NCBI GenBank assembly: GCA_009760855.2
Contig: WPIO01000090.1
Location: 750,001-814,000, forward strand
Origin: Cristatella mucedo
Taxonomy: Eukaryota > Bryozoa > Phylactolaemata > Cristatellidae
Reading direction: 5' to 3'
DNA: 64,000 bases
In this document: in pieces, positions 12,405-23,279 of the stretch
Numbering within the stretch: position 1 is the stretch's first letter
Layout of the letters: each line of letters opens with the position of its first letter
Translations under genes and position numbers: made by a program
Notes under the pieces: model-generated
The model's database searches: none
Told to the model about the DNA's origin: nothing
The model's input: only the letters and a program-made list of their open reading frames with translations

Positions 12405-13645
12405 AAATAAAAAATCTCTTTTATGGCACTTTAAATTTACTGGAAAGTAAGTAGCATCCAATGGTTAGTGGTATCGTGCTCAATAAACGACGAGAATTAC
12501 ACGGTTAGGAGTGACATGCACACGGTCAGCATGCGAGTCAGGTTAGTGGGACAGTGCAAAGCGAAGGCAACCGTAAGCATGGAAAGGTCGAATGACATGG
12601 AATAATTTACTGATGAGACAAATATACATTCGCTCTTAGTGCCTTTTTAAACTTGGTCAAGTCAGGAGATTTTGTGACCTAATTAGGAGAAAGTTGCTGC
12701 CGTTTATAGGATATGAACTGAAGTCATGATCTCTTAAGGATTTGAGGTTTCGAATGATATATATGTTTACAATTAGTTTAAGAAAATGCAGGTGGCTAAA
12801 TGCTTATACTGGTGGACGAGAAGATTGGAGCGATAAGCTGAAGAATATAGAATACAGAAACCTAGAAGTGAGTAATAACACCTTGAAATCATTCATTGCA
12901 TAGTGGGAGCTAGCACTGGTTCGTGAGAAGTTGTTAGATGTAGTGACTGAAACGCATGACTGACAAACCTAATTGCAGAGTTTGGCATACTCTGTAAACG
13001 CCTGATTGCACATGCCTGCAGTTTAGCAAATAGTTAGTCATGTAAGTGAAGACAGAAAAAATGCATGAAGCAATGTAGATGGGGTATTAATGTCTAAACA
13101 AGCGTGAATTTTAGCTATTTTAGATAGATAGCTGAAAGTAGAGAAAATGGACTGTGGTACACATGTGATAGTCAGATAAAAGGTCATCTTCAACTATGCA
13201 ACCTATATTTTGCACAGATTCACCTTTCGATAAGCTGGAACAGCCGGTTTCTAGAATTAAGCTTTCCTATTTCGCTAACACATTTGATTGGCTATTAACT
13301 ATAAGTGGGTTTCATCATCATTCAATTTAAGAAACTTTGCTGCAATCAACGTTCAGATATCACCAATACACATAGTGAAGCGGTGCAAACAACTTGACGT
13401 ACACGAGGGCTTAGAGGTGTCAACATAGAGGTACGAATCAGTGCTATCCGAGTAGAAATTGAAAGCCTAGATTTAGTGAGGCAGTGCCAATGGCGAGAGG
13501 AAGAGTGTAAACCACGAAAAGAGCTGAGCGCCGAGGTACACAGTATTTCAGAGGTTCATCGGGTAATGTTTGTCTATTCATATCGGTAGTCAAGAGTCTT
13601 CCACTGAGGTAGGTCCTGAACCGTTGCAAATCCGACCCATATATT
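12405..13645 (-). mobile_element. L2-A LINE remnant, tail through RT palm
   Basis: Minus-strand copy. It runs from a decayed tail (tttatggcactttaaattt) through the 3' UTR (gacatgcacacggtcagc), the HWLPV block, the NSAAR block and the ARNLGVI equivalents. It reaches the motif C and B region (gtgctatccgagtagaaattg; cagtgccaatggcgagagg) and the motif B to A linker (cttccactgaggtaggtcctg). Frames are broken throughout. 5'-truncated in the RT palm. Confidence 0.8.
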
Positions 13646-13758
13646 CCAGCGTGAGAAAAGAAGTGCTCAAGAAGGACTTGGCTAGTGGTAGTACAAAAAA
13701 CGGTTGCATTATTGAGCGAAGCAAGAAGAGATACTTGACGTAAGTCAGCAATCCTATG

Positions 13759-13792
13759 TAGGATCCTAATCCTAATCCTAATCTAAATCCTA
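13759..13792. repeat. Short (CCTAAT)n tract
   Basis: About four imperfect CCTAAT units. The other strand reads ATTAGG, one base from the animal telomere repeat. It is far too short and mixed to be telomeric. Confidence 0.9.
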
Positions 13793-13943
13793 AGAAGTTA
13801 GATAAGAGCACGGTTTGTTATATGGGTCTGTCGAAATATCCGGATAGCTCTTCAAGCATTTAATTCAACAGTGAGGCACTCTTCCACAATGGTAACTCCA
13901 ATGTGATACAATACCGGAAGTTGGCATTTAATTTAATGGATTA

Positions 13944-14089
13944 TTTCTAGTAGTTAAGGTGCTCCACCCCCCCCCCCCCGACCAAGTTCTCACTGAGGTC
14001 GTGGGGTTGAGCCACGATGCATATGTGAAGCGCCTGATTAGAGATTGAGTTCTCTTGGGGCGCTGTATAACTGAATTATTTATTATTTC
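13944..14089 (+). mobile_element. tRNA-like SINE with L2-A-type tail
   Basis: Head 'tctagtagttaaggtgctcc', a run of about 13 C, B-box-like 'gtggggttgagccacg', then 'gtgaagcgcctgattagag', 'ttctcttggggcgctgtat' and an ATT-rich end. The terminal stem AGCGCC...GGCGCT is intact. The first part of the A box is missing or mutated. Confidence 0.85.
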
Positions 14090-15436
14090 TACTTAATTTC
14101 CAACACATGCATTGTATCACTAATTCCCCTGCGGTTCGGTTCTTGACTGTAGCTGTTTTTGCAGCTCGACTGAGTTTGCACTGACCACCATCTGTCCAAC
14201 GTGCCGATGAAGCTTTCCCAATCTTCTCATTCAATCGGATACGTTATAAAGATCGAGCTTCAAGTGATTGAATCAAATTCTCCATAAATTCAGAAAATAT
14301 GGCAATATAAGTTCCTCGTGCGCTCAAAAAGTGTTATGCTATTTGAAGGTGTGACCGATGATTGTGACACAGCAAGCTGTGCCCCCAAGATACAGTGGCA
14401 TAACTTTCTGCATCTTACCAGGTCATTGCAGCCGTTGCATCATTGTTACCAGTAGAGCATAGAGCTCTAGACAATTATGCTAGAAATCCTTAAGTGGTGC
14501 CCGTGAATCTAAACGAGCTGACATAAATGTACAAACATTATGAAGAGCTAACATTTCTTAATTATAGTCTTATCTCGACATGCTCATGACCACACAATAG
14601 CCATGAAAGTGCACAGATATGCAGAAAAACCTAGGTGCATGTGACCCCATGTACTTCACCAAGAGCTATAATGATCTGCCGACCATCACTATGCTGCATG
14701 TATAGCTCGTAAGTGGCTTCTCTTTTATATGCCTCCGACTAAGATTGCATTACCTGATCTTTTCAAGCAAGACTACTATTCAAATATACTTGCATAGCAA
14801 TTTCTTAACATTTATAATTCAGAATATAAAATAATGAATCGGCTGTAACACCAGAATGCGATCCTGTTAGCAAATCATTCCATGAAAGCGATTACTACTA
14901 GAGCGAGTTTTGGCCATGCCTTTGGTGGCACATTGCGAGGACCAAGCCGCCACAAAGCTGATTTTTCCGGAATGAGGCTTCCTTAGTACAGCAATCTCAG
15001 GTCAACATTTGTTCGAGCTAACGTTTGCTTACAAGCTGTTCAAAGTTACCATTCAACAGAGATCCAAAAATGCCATTTACCACTATTACTAACCACTGCA
15101 TGGACATGAATTCTGAAACCGGGTATTAGGCTGCAAAGTCCACCCCTGACAATGTTAGTCATCTGGGATTAATAGTGATACTGATGGCTGGTTGAATTTT
15201 AGAAGCTTTCTTAACCTGAAAATGGTTGCCCTATCCTCACGGCCCCTAGATTAGATGATATCCGATAACCTTAGATTATCTTGGTTTGAACGATTTAGAT
15301 CTGGCACTGAATTTGGACGTTGCATGAATTCATGCCGACAACGTTATACTCACAGTATTGTCAACTGCTTACGTGTTCACGAATTTCCCAAAGCAAACTT
15401 GGTATTACTCATTTCTGCTGTTACTAAAGAGGGTCA
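14090..15436. other. No recognisable feature
   Basis: About 1.3 kb of unrecognised sequence. The longest frame is plus 15,255-15,509 (84 codons). It has no domain, and its 3' end runs into the L2-A tail that starts at 15,437. Confidence 0.5.
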
Positions 15437-15640
15437 AAGTAATAATAGTTATACTAATAACCATAAAGCACTTGATAAAGCGCCCTCAGAGAACTTAATC
15501 CCTCTCTAAGCTCTGTACATTTGTTGTAAAGGGAAATGCCATGGATTGGTGAGTCATGCTTGATAAACAAACAACATGAAAAACATGGCTAGTGGTGACA
15601 AGTACAGTGTCAGATAGCAATAAGCCTACACAGATACGCT
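15437..15640 (-). mobile_element. L2-A LINE 3' end, strongly 5'-truncated
   Basis: ATA-rich tract, 'gcacttgataaagcgccc', 'gagaacttaatccctctc', 'tacatttgttgtaaaggg' and about 100 bases of 3' UTR (gtgacaagtacagtgtcag). Confidence 0.9.
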
Positions 15641-15716
15641 TTTGGCTTCTACCATTATTTATTAATGCTACCTTAATTTAAATGACTCCCAGCTGAGCTA
15701 TACAAATAACTATACT

Positions 15717-15865
15717 TTGCCTAACTGGTTTGGCCCAGTGGTTAAGGAACTGGCACAGCCATGGTCTAGCTAGGGTCATGGGCTCAAGCCCAACGGCAGA
15801 TGTGCAATGCCTGAATATAGATAAAGATCTCTTAGGGGGCTGTACAAATGAACCATATTATTCTA
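15717..15865 (+). mobile_element. tRNA-like SINE with decayed L2-A-type tail
   Basis: A-box-like 'tggtttggcccagtggtta', B-box-like 'gggctcaagcccaacgg', then 'gcaatgcctgaatatag' and 'gatctcttagggggctgt'. The poly-C run seen in the copies at 11.7 and 13.9 kb is absent. The tail stem is mutated, so this looks like an older copy. Confidence 0.8.
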
Positions 15866-16639
15866 TTTAACACAATTAATTTATAGCCAGTGTCCCAAAA
15901 TATTCCGTAGAGGAATGTCAGCTGGTGTGATATGTTTTTTCTTACTGTCATGGTTAAATAATACTGGAGGCTGGTGTACTGTCAGATCAATAATGACTTG
16001 CTCTAGTGAGTTAATATAGATGAACCAGATTCGATAGTACCATTATCAATTTTTCGGAGGTCCAAAAGCTCGACTCATGCAATGGGCCTTCACATTGACA
16101 GCAGCTTTTGACCACGGATAATGTACCCCGCCTCAGCTCTTGCAGGAAGTTCACTTATCTGCTCCCATGAAAATAGGTTGCTGAATGCCTTCGCTGGTGC
16201 TGCACTCTTATACGGCTTTTGTGCTAGTCATGGGAAATTAACTTGCTTTTTAAAGGCACGGGGTCTCTAGCCGCTTAGTCTTAGCCTAGGCTTAAAGCCT
16301 TCAACTTCTAAATCCAGTTGGTGGGTTCGAAAACTATATATGAAACTTAGCAGTGTACGATGAATGCTGGGAGACAGCTGCTAAGGCTCTCCCAGCTACG
16401 TATAAATGAGGCTCTGAATCAGATCAGCTGGCATGTACTTACTTTTAGCTATAAGCAGTAGGCTGTGCAAGAAGACATCGAGTTTCTCAAGTATTACTTG
16501 AGCAACTGCAAGGATAAGTAAGCTTCGTTCTAAGTGATGAAATGTTGGGATAATGCAATCAAAGGTACAGTTACTGTGTAGATATTTTGATGAGATGCAA
16601 ATATAGTCATAATATTACGTTTTCACATGACCATAAGAC
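15866..16639. other. No recognisable feature
   Basis: Unrecognised sequence. 'gtgggttcgaaaac' near 16,320 is B-box-like, but no A box with correct spacing is visible. Confidence 0.45.
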
Positions 16640-16770
16640 GCAATATTCACGTATGCTTAAAAAGAAGCATAGCCGTATAGTTAGTAGTAGAATGCCCAGT
16701 GTCGAAAAGCATAACTTGTTAAAAGTGACAAGCACAGTGGTAATACGTAAACATTGATATAGTAGCATTT
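16640..16770 (-). mobile_element. Possible L2-A 3' UTR remnant
   Basis: 'gttagtagtagaatgcccag' and 'aagtgacaagcacagtgg' resemble the L2-A 3' UTR blocks on the minus strand (compare 5140-5200). The tail and coding parts cannot be found, so this is tentative. Confidence 0.35.
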
Positions 16771-17539
16771 ATAGTTTTTGGGCTAGAGCTAAATTGACTG
16801 TTTATCAAGAGTGAAGCCAATTGGGAGCCGCATATACCTATTTTAGCTATGAGCAAAGTCGGCAGCCTACTTTGAAAAATCAATAAAACGACTTATAAAT
16901 AGGAAAGACAAGCGACCTTCACGTTTTAAGACGGCTGGAGCTGTACCGGCTAAGGTTTTTGATGGAACCTTGCCAGACAAAAGTAGGAGGCAGCGAAACA
17001 GCTGGATGAGCTAGAAAAATGCAAATCATATACCACAAAGTCGAATGCAGTCAGCATGTAGCAAAATAAATTGATTGAACTTGCATTAACTCACCGTTAA
17101 GGAAAACTATAAGTGTATATAGTTTCAGTTCCCTCTTCAGACTCAGCCAGTGACGTATGTATTACAGCCTTGCATTTGTATTTGCTCACACTAATTTACT
17201 CAATTTCTGAGTGCTGGTGCTGAAGTTTCAATTTTTTAAGCTGCTGTGCCCTGGGACCAGAGGGATTGATTCTGCTCTTCAAGTTTGTCTTTGCACGGTG
17301 CCGTTTATAAACCTACATTCTATGTAAGATGTAGCTGACTGGGGATTTAAGTTTTACATTTATTAAGTGTTGTGTGTAAAGGTAAATTATAATAGCTCCT
17401 TGAGAACGAAACAAGCCGTATCGATATAGCATGATGGAGGTATGATCTTCAAAATAATTTGTTCACCGTAAAATTTAATCCTGCCTTGGAATTATCTAGC
17501 CACATATACTGGACTCTGACTGATCGTAGACAAAAATTA
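16771..17539. other. No recognisable feature
   Basis: Unrecognised sequence between a doubtful L2-A fragment and a clear one. Confidence 0.45.
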
Positions 17540-18575
17540 TAGATCCTTCACTAAATGCTGCCTAAACAATTCTTGTCTGCACCGGGGTGTCAACATCTAA
17601 GTAGGTCACTAGTGATCTCCTTCAGAAGTTCATATTCCAATCAACAAGAACAAGTCGTTTCGACCCTATTATCACAACCCCCGATTACGTTGCATTAATC
17701 TGCTGCTGCCAAGCATAACTGACATTATTAATATGTCATTAGCCTGAGGTTAATGTCCAAGCACCTTTAAAAAATGCTGTAGTTAAGCCACTACTCAAGA
17801 AAGTCACACTAGACCAAGTGAACTTGAGCAACTACTGCATAGTCTTAGTTCTACCTTTCCTATCAAAAACACTGGAACCGGTCTTGGCGGACCAGCTGAA
17901 CTCACATATTGAAACTTTAAACCTTGCTAGTAAGTTCAAGCCTGGCTTTAAACCTAATCACTCAAAAGAATCAGCATTACTTAGAGTGGACAACAACCTA
18001 CTTAGGAATGCAGACGTAGGTAGAATGTCTGCTGGTTTTTCTGGATCTTTCGGCAGCTTTTGAGGCTATCGATCACAAAGTTCTCCTAGAGTTCCTCCCA
18101 TATCGCCTGGGCATCACTAGCACTACTCTGCAATGGTTCAGGTCCCAACTCAATTGGATACTCAAGAGTATTGACTTGAATGGAGCAAAGTCGTCCAAGG
18201 TACCTCTAAAATATGGGTTCCTTAAGGGCTCCATCGGAGTTACAGTTCTTTTCACTGTTCATGCTCTCCCTCTTGCTGATGTGATTGCCAACCATAATTT
18301 AGGCCTCAACTTCTATGTGGATCACATTAGTACTTTGCTTTAATACCTCCCTGCCTTCGAGCACCTCGAATTGTCTAAAATCCCTTTTTGCAGTCATTGA
18401 TGACATCCCCACAGGGATTGCAGCTCAATTTCTTAAACTAAATAATGGTAAAACTAATTTATTTAGTTGCGGGCAGAGCCAGTGTGATTCATGTATTGGA
18501 AATGCTGAAGCTCCAAATTTGCTCTGCCAACACATCTGCTGTTAAATCGGCTCAAAATCTAGGAGTCATGTTCCC
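17540..18575 (+). mobile_element. L2-A LINE, RT region, left half of a split copy
   Basis: The plus-strand RT begins near the finger domain (ctgctgctgccaagcataac at about 17,700). It encodes LSNY...LPFLSKTLEPVLADQLNSH, passes motif A ('gctggtttttctggatcttt' at about 18,031) and motif C, degraded to YVDH near 18,313, then AQFLKLNNGKTNLF. It breaks off at 'gtcatgttcccaag', in the middle of the LGVMFQSDLS codons. The rest of the same copy resumes at 19,093. Confidence 0.85.
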
Positions 18576-19092
18576 AAGTTAATAATAACAATAATAATAT
18601 TAATAATTCACTTGATAAAGCGCCCTCAGAGAAGTTGATCTCTCTCTAGGCGCTTTACAATTGCTGTAAAGTGAAATGCAATTGAATGATAAAATCATGC
18701 TTGAAAAACAAACGAAATGAATAATATGGTTAGTGGTGACATGCACAGGGTCAGCATGCAAATGTTGTTAGTGGCAGCATGCACAGTGTCAGCACGCATA
18801 AGCACATCAAGGACAAATCACAGGGACACACTAAATGCTGTCCTAAATAGGTGTTTTTAAGTTCTTTATAAATGTGGTCTGGTCAGTGGATGTTCTGGCG
18901 CAGTCCGGGATGGAGTTTCAGGCTGTGGGAGCATATGAACTAAATGCACAGTCTCCAAGGATTTAAGGTTTGTATGAGGTCTTTGTAGACTGTTGGATTA
19001 AAAAACGCGGGTGGTACGATGCTTGGCCTGATGGGGTAGTATATCTGACAGATAGGCTGGAGCCATAGAATGAAGGGACCTAAAAGTGAGCG
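18576..19092 (-). mobile_element. L2-A LINE 3' part inserted into an older L2-A copy
   Basis: Starts with (ATA)n and an intact-looking 3' tail, continues through the whole 3' UTR and the last codons of the ORF, and stops at 'aaagtgagcgacaaaac'. It lies antisense inside the plus-strand copy 17,540-19,920, whose reading continues on both sides. 5'-truncated within the RT C-terminus. It must be younger than its host copy. Confidence 0.88.
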
Positions 19093-19920
19093 ACAAAACA
19101 CCTCTAGTTAGACGACCACATCATCTCCACTATCAAGTATCCATACTTTCAGGTACGTAACATTGATAAAATATGGGCTTGTTTACATAAGGATACCACG
19201 GCTGAGAAGGTCCATGTATTTTCTGCCATCCAGTCACGACTTCTGTCACTCAGTGCCTGCTGACCTACCAAGGTATGCAATCAGGCTCTCACAGCTGGTG
19301 GCAAACTCTGCCGCTAGGCTTGACTGTTGTGAGCGTTGCAGTTGACAAATTACAAAATTTCTTGCCAACCTGCACTGTAATCTAGTCGTGCATCGGAATG
19401 AAATCACGGTTTTGTTGCTCACTTTTAGGTAACTTCATTCTTTGGATTCGAGCCTATCTCTCGGATCTAGTCATCTACTAGGCCAAGCATCTTCCCGCCT
19501 GCTGTTTGGAAATTCCCCAGTTAACAAGCACCTCATACAAACGTCAAATCCTTCGGAGACATGAATTTATTTCGTATGCTCTCAAAGCCTGGAGCTCACT
19601 CCGGATTTGCATCGCAGTATCCCTGACAAAGTTAAAAAAAACTTAAGATCACGAATATTTAGGACAGCATTTAGTGAATCCCTATGATACGTCCTTCATG
19701 TGCATACGTGTGGTGAGAACTGGGCATGCTGCCACTAACCACAATAGCATGTTTACCCTGTGCATGTCATCCCTAACCAAGTTATCCATCTTGCATATCA
19801 AGCATGATATTACTCACCATTTAATCGCGTTTTCCTTTGTAGCAAATGCAAATGTAAAGCGCTTAGAACGAGATTGAGTTCTCTGAGGGTGCTTCATCAA
19901 GTACAATTATATTATTATTA
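19093..19920 (+). mobile_element. L2-A LINE, right half of the split copy, with 3' tail
   Basis: Resumes with 'ctctagttagacgaccacat', the codons directly following the break at 18,575. It continues through the NSAARL block and the HWLPV equivalent, then the 3' UTR (catgctgccactaaccac; gtgcatgtcatccctaacc). It ends in 'aaagcgcttagaacgagatt', 'ttctctgagggtgcttcat' and (ATT)n. Frames are interrupted. Confidence 0.85.
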
Positions 19921-20253
19921 TTACACGACTTGCTTTCTAGATCTGCTTGTGTCATAAAGGATTTTCAATTGCAGCGTTTTGTAACTAGTGAGCTAATTTA
20001 TTATATGATGGACCTAATTACCTTTTTAAAAGAGTAAGTTCTTCTAAGTAAAGCACAATTTTGGGACTGAAAGTGAACAAGTTTGTCACTTTGTCAAGAT
20101 AATAGTTGATTATGGTAAAGTTTTGGACACTGCTTAGGAATCCGTCTCCTTTATAAATGAAACCAAATAATTTATATTAATTTTCAATAATACTTTGCAA
20201 AGCTTTAATTGTAATTCATAACAGATGATACTCATTTAATCTGGATAACATCA
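19921..20253. other. No recognisable feature
   Basis: About 330 AT-rich bases between an L2-A tail and a SINE. Confidence 0.5.
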
Positions 20254-20405
20254 AGATTGTTTGGTCTAGCGATTAAGGTGGTCGCCCTGACTTAGGTCTG
20301 ACTGAGGTCGTGGTCTCGAGCCTAGAGGCATATGTGAAGCGCCTGTATTAAAATTAGGTTCTCTTGGGGCGCTACATAAATGAATTATTATTATTATTAT
20401 TATAA
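20254..20405 (+). mobile_element. tRNA-like SINE with intact L2-A-type tail
   Basis: A-box-like 'tttggtctagcgattaaggt', B-box-like 'gtggtctcgagcctagagg', 'gtgaagcgcctgtatt', 'ttctcttggggcgctacat' and a clean (ATT)n of about seven units. The poly-C run is absent. The best example of head, stem-loop and microsatellite tail in one copy. Confidence 0.88.
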
Positions 20406-20474
20406 ATCCTGGAGAACTTAAAACTGATTTTCCGTCATTTGACTTTGACACTGATAAACACTCAATACTGCTTT

Positions 20475-20545
20475 ATTGACGGCAAATGTAAAGTACCGGT
20501 AAGATGCTAAGCTCTCTGAGGGGCTATATCAATTTACATAGATAT
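20475..20545 (+). mobile_element. L2-A LINE 3' tail remnant
   Basis: 'ggcaaatgtaaagtaccgg', 'gctctctgaggggctatatc' match the last 70 bases of L2-A copies. The left stem is mutated. Lies just 3' of the SINE. Confidence 0.65.
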
Positions 20546-20589
20546 ACACATTTACTAACTTTTACTAACGGAATTAGGAGGTACTGCCG

Positions 20590-20812
20590 TTTAATCAGCG
20601 CGAAAAGCAGTTTTGCAATGGCCGGCCCAGCGGTAGTGGGAGATTATTGATAGGTAAGCTGCAGCCAGAGACTGGAGGGAACTGAAAGAGATAAGCACAA
20701 TCATGAAATCGATAAGTTGCATGATTGGCAGCCGCTTCAAGTCTGCGAAACGTGAACAGAAGTAGCAACGGCGACTTACTGCAGAAATACGTAGCACCTG
20801 AGTTTGTCATTA
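20590..20812 (-). mobile_element. L2-A LINE internal remnant (HWLPV region)
   Basis: Minus-strand blocks 'attgataggtaagctgcagc', 'ggagggaactgaaag' and 'gattggcagccgcttcaag' correspond in order to the LSDIL, SLHSMAP and HWLPV coding blocks. Two overlapping minus frames of about 70 codons here are frameshifted pieces of it. Confidence 0.65.
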
Positions 20813-21030
20813 TTTTCTAAATACCTAAAATCCTTAGTAGCAAGCTATGCTGTTCCAATAGTTTATCTTTGCGCGTTAGAGAAATGGCTACAGTGGTTAA
20901 AACGGCCACTGGTCAACGTTACTCTACAGTTCCTTGCTAGATAATGGCAATGTGGCCAAAGCATCCTTCCTCGATGTCCATACTCGGGATGCGAATGTAA
21001 AGAATGACTGAATGCCACGTAGGAATAAAC

Positions 21031-21113
<83 letters not shown>

Positions 21114-21175
21114 TTATATATATTTATATATATATATATATATATATATTACATTATATATATCATATATATTAG
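21031..21175. repeat. Compound (AC)n(AT)n microsatellite
   Basis: About 66 bases of AC followed by about 75 bases of AT with TTT interruptions. The open frames here (His-Thr, Tyr-Ile and Cys-Val repeats) are artefacts of the microsatellite. Confidence 0.98.
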
Positions 21176-21404
21176 AGTTTTACCATCCTTCAAACACACG
21201 GCCTGAAGTGCAATTCTTGCTTTTCGCTGTAGCTGTCATTCTAAGCTAGCGATGTATTTTAGCATCTCTATTTCGAGCTTTTCTCGTTTAGCCTTTGACA
21301 TTGCTAGACTCTGAGGAGTGAAAACAAATAAGCTCCCTTTGAGACCTCTTCCAATGTCTTAAATAGCTGTCCCAGTCGTTTGTTTGAATATAGCTATTGA
21401 CACA

Positions 21405-21695
21405 AGATTTGTTTATGTATGTCCAAGATTCTGGAATTCACTTCAACGGTTGTTGCGAAACGTCAAATCTCATCCTGCTGCCGCCGATGATTCACTCATT
21501 TTCAATGCTCCTGACCTGCTACTTTCATGCTACACAGTACCACAGCTGCTATCCTGACTCTGCTATTCTTTCCAAGTTCCCTATGTTTTGTGAGATGAAT
21601 CGTGTGTGCTGCCAAGTGAGTACCGAACGCTGCTTCGGCTGTGCATAAGCTCAACAAAACTCTCCTCTCTAAATTACACATAGCCTTTGTTGCTT
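21405..21695 (+). mobile_element. L2-B LINE 3' coding end remnant
   Basis: Matches the end of the L2-B copy at 26,990-27,220. 'ggaattcacttcaacggttg' corresponds to the NSLPQF block. 'cctgacctgctactttcatg' and 'tttgtgagatgaatcgtgtg' correspond to the YFYATHYLN and LFREMKSVG blocks. The 'aactctcctctct' end is present but the terminal GAGTTACAGACGG motif is not. Confidence 0.75.
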
Positions 21696-22983
21696 TGCAG
21701 ATTCACAGACGGGGAAGCATTATCCTAATGGTACAATGCAGATAAAATTTGAAATTGCCGAAGTTACTGATTAAATACAGATTACGGCTTCGGAAAATTG
21801 AGGAAATTATCAAGCAGGGCGTCGAAATCAACTGGTTTGAGTCAGAAAGTCGTAAACCGACATATTTGGCTGAACGAGCCGAAAGATGGGATGCCCCCAC
21901 AGTTTAGTGAAGAGCCTTCGAGTCTACATAGGTTTTTTGGTCTACCTTTACAAGAGTCGCTTCCGAGGCTTCCGCTTGTCGTCCCGAATAGTTTCCAAGG
22001 GAGTTGTTTTCTTCAAAAAACCGTACTATAGACGACAGCTAGAGCTCATTGGGCTGGAGCGCTAGCAAAACCATCTCGCCAAAATGAAATCGCAGCATAC
22101 CTCGCCAAATCCAACTCTGAATTGATGTTCTTCGACAGAGATCCTCCTTTTTAGCTGTTCTCTCTGTATGGCGAGGAAAGAGCTTTGCAAGGGTGTTTAA
22201 CTTAATTGAGTTCCACTTGCTGCTGCTAGCTGAGCTTACACAGGTGGCTTCTTTGCAGCAGTAGTTGGACATGCATTTTCGAGATTTTCGCTCACATTAC
22301 TTCAGGCGAGTCAAAGTGTTCTTACATCGTCCAGCTTGAGTCGGATTGGGTTTTAAGTGCCTCTATGTTGATGATCCAGTGTAATTCGCATAAATGCGGA
22401 TGGCTAGTCTCTGCCGTACGTGAATCGGAATGGTCAGTGCATGCAACCACTGATGGAGCCATGGCTGCCGAAGCCCGCTTCACGTCTGTAAGCTAGGGCT
22501 GCTTTACTGGTGCCAGGAGCCAACCGTGGCTTCACAGTAATTTTTGGCCAGCCTCGTCAAATTTGGAGCGAATAAATATGCAGTCTGTATAACTATAGTA
22601 GTAAGCAAAGGCTTTTGAATTAAATTTAGCCACCGAGTGAACTAAGACGGTGGTTTTGGATCGTGACTTCTTCCATCAGATTTTGTTAGCCGAACTACTG
22701 ACATAGTCAACTGCATCTAGTATTTTAATCGGCCAACAAAGTTTCTTCTCTCTGTAAGCCACCGCTTAAATGAAGTTATGAAGATAACTTTCTATTGAGT
22801 ATCCAAGCTGCCAGTGCCAAGTACCCAGGGTGCAACGACACAGCCAAGGCTCTGCTTAATATTCAAAGTTCTTCTAAAGCACTGCTAAATAACAGATCCG
22901 CAGTCGAAAAAAAAAGTTTTCCAATATCCGCCATACCCTTAACCCCTCTCAGGTTAGCTCCTAACCTAGCAATCCTTATGAAG
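21696..22983. other. No recognisable feature
   Basis: About 1.3 kb, slightly more GC-rich than its surroundings, with short frames on both strands (plus 21,798-22,031, 77 codons; minus 22,039-22,272, 77 codons). No domain, repeat or element end recognised. Confidence 0.45.
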
Positions 22984-22991
22984 ATCTAGAC

Positions 22992-23178
22992 CGGGTGTTC
23001 TCAACCAGAGGGTGGCGACCCTTTTAGGGATTGAACAACCCTTTCACAGTAATAGCCTAAGACCATTTGAAGACAAGCATTTTCCAATTTTGCACACAAT
23101 AGTTTCGTGATTGGGGGTAGCCACAATATAAAGAAATATATTACGGGGTCAAGGCATTGAAATGGCTGAGAACCAATG
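22992..23178 (+). mobile_element. SPIN-like hAT MITE (187 bp) with 8-bp TSD
   Basis: A non-autonomous DNA transposon with no coding capacity. The left end CGGGTGTTCTCAACC and the complement of the right end CATTGGTTCTCAGCC form imperfect 15-bp terminal inverted repeats around GGTTCTCAACC. Perfect 8-bp direct repeats ATCTAGAC flank it (22,984-22,991 and 23,179-23,186) and fit the hAT consensus nTnnnnAn. Internal motifs 'gtggcgaccctttt', 'aacaaccctttcacag', 'gcctaagaccattt', 'gattgggggtagccacaa' and 'ggggtcaaggcattg' are those I associate with short SPIN-type elements. The transposase would have to come in trans. Family membership is from memory of the SPIN ends. The TSD and TIRs are directly visible. 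Confidence 0.88.
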
Positions 23179-23279
23179 ATCTAGACGGTCAATTCAATTC
23201 GAAGGTTATTGACTGCTAAGATAGACAAAGGCAGCTGGACCGTTGATCAGATAGGCGCATAAATAGCTGATGTATCCTG

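Noticed and set aside
13759-13792. CCTAAT repeat as an interstitial telomere
   Set aside because: The unit is ATTAGG/TTAGGA rather than TTAGGG, and there are only about four imperfect copies.
21004-21249. Open frames with long His-Thr, Cys-Val and Tyr-Ile runs
   Set aside because: They are translations of the (AC)n(AT)n microsatellite on both strands, not proteins. The same applies to the minus frame at 29,605-29,931.
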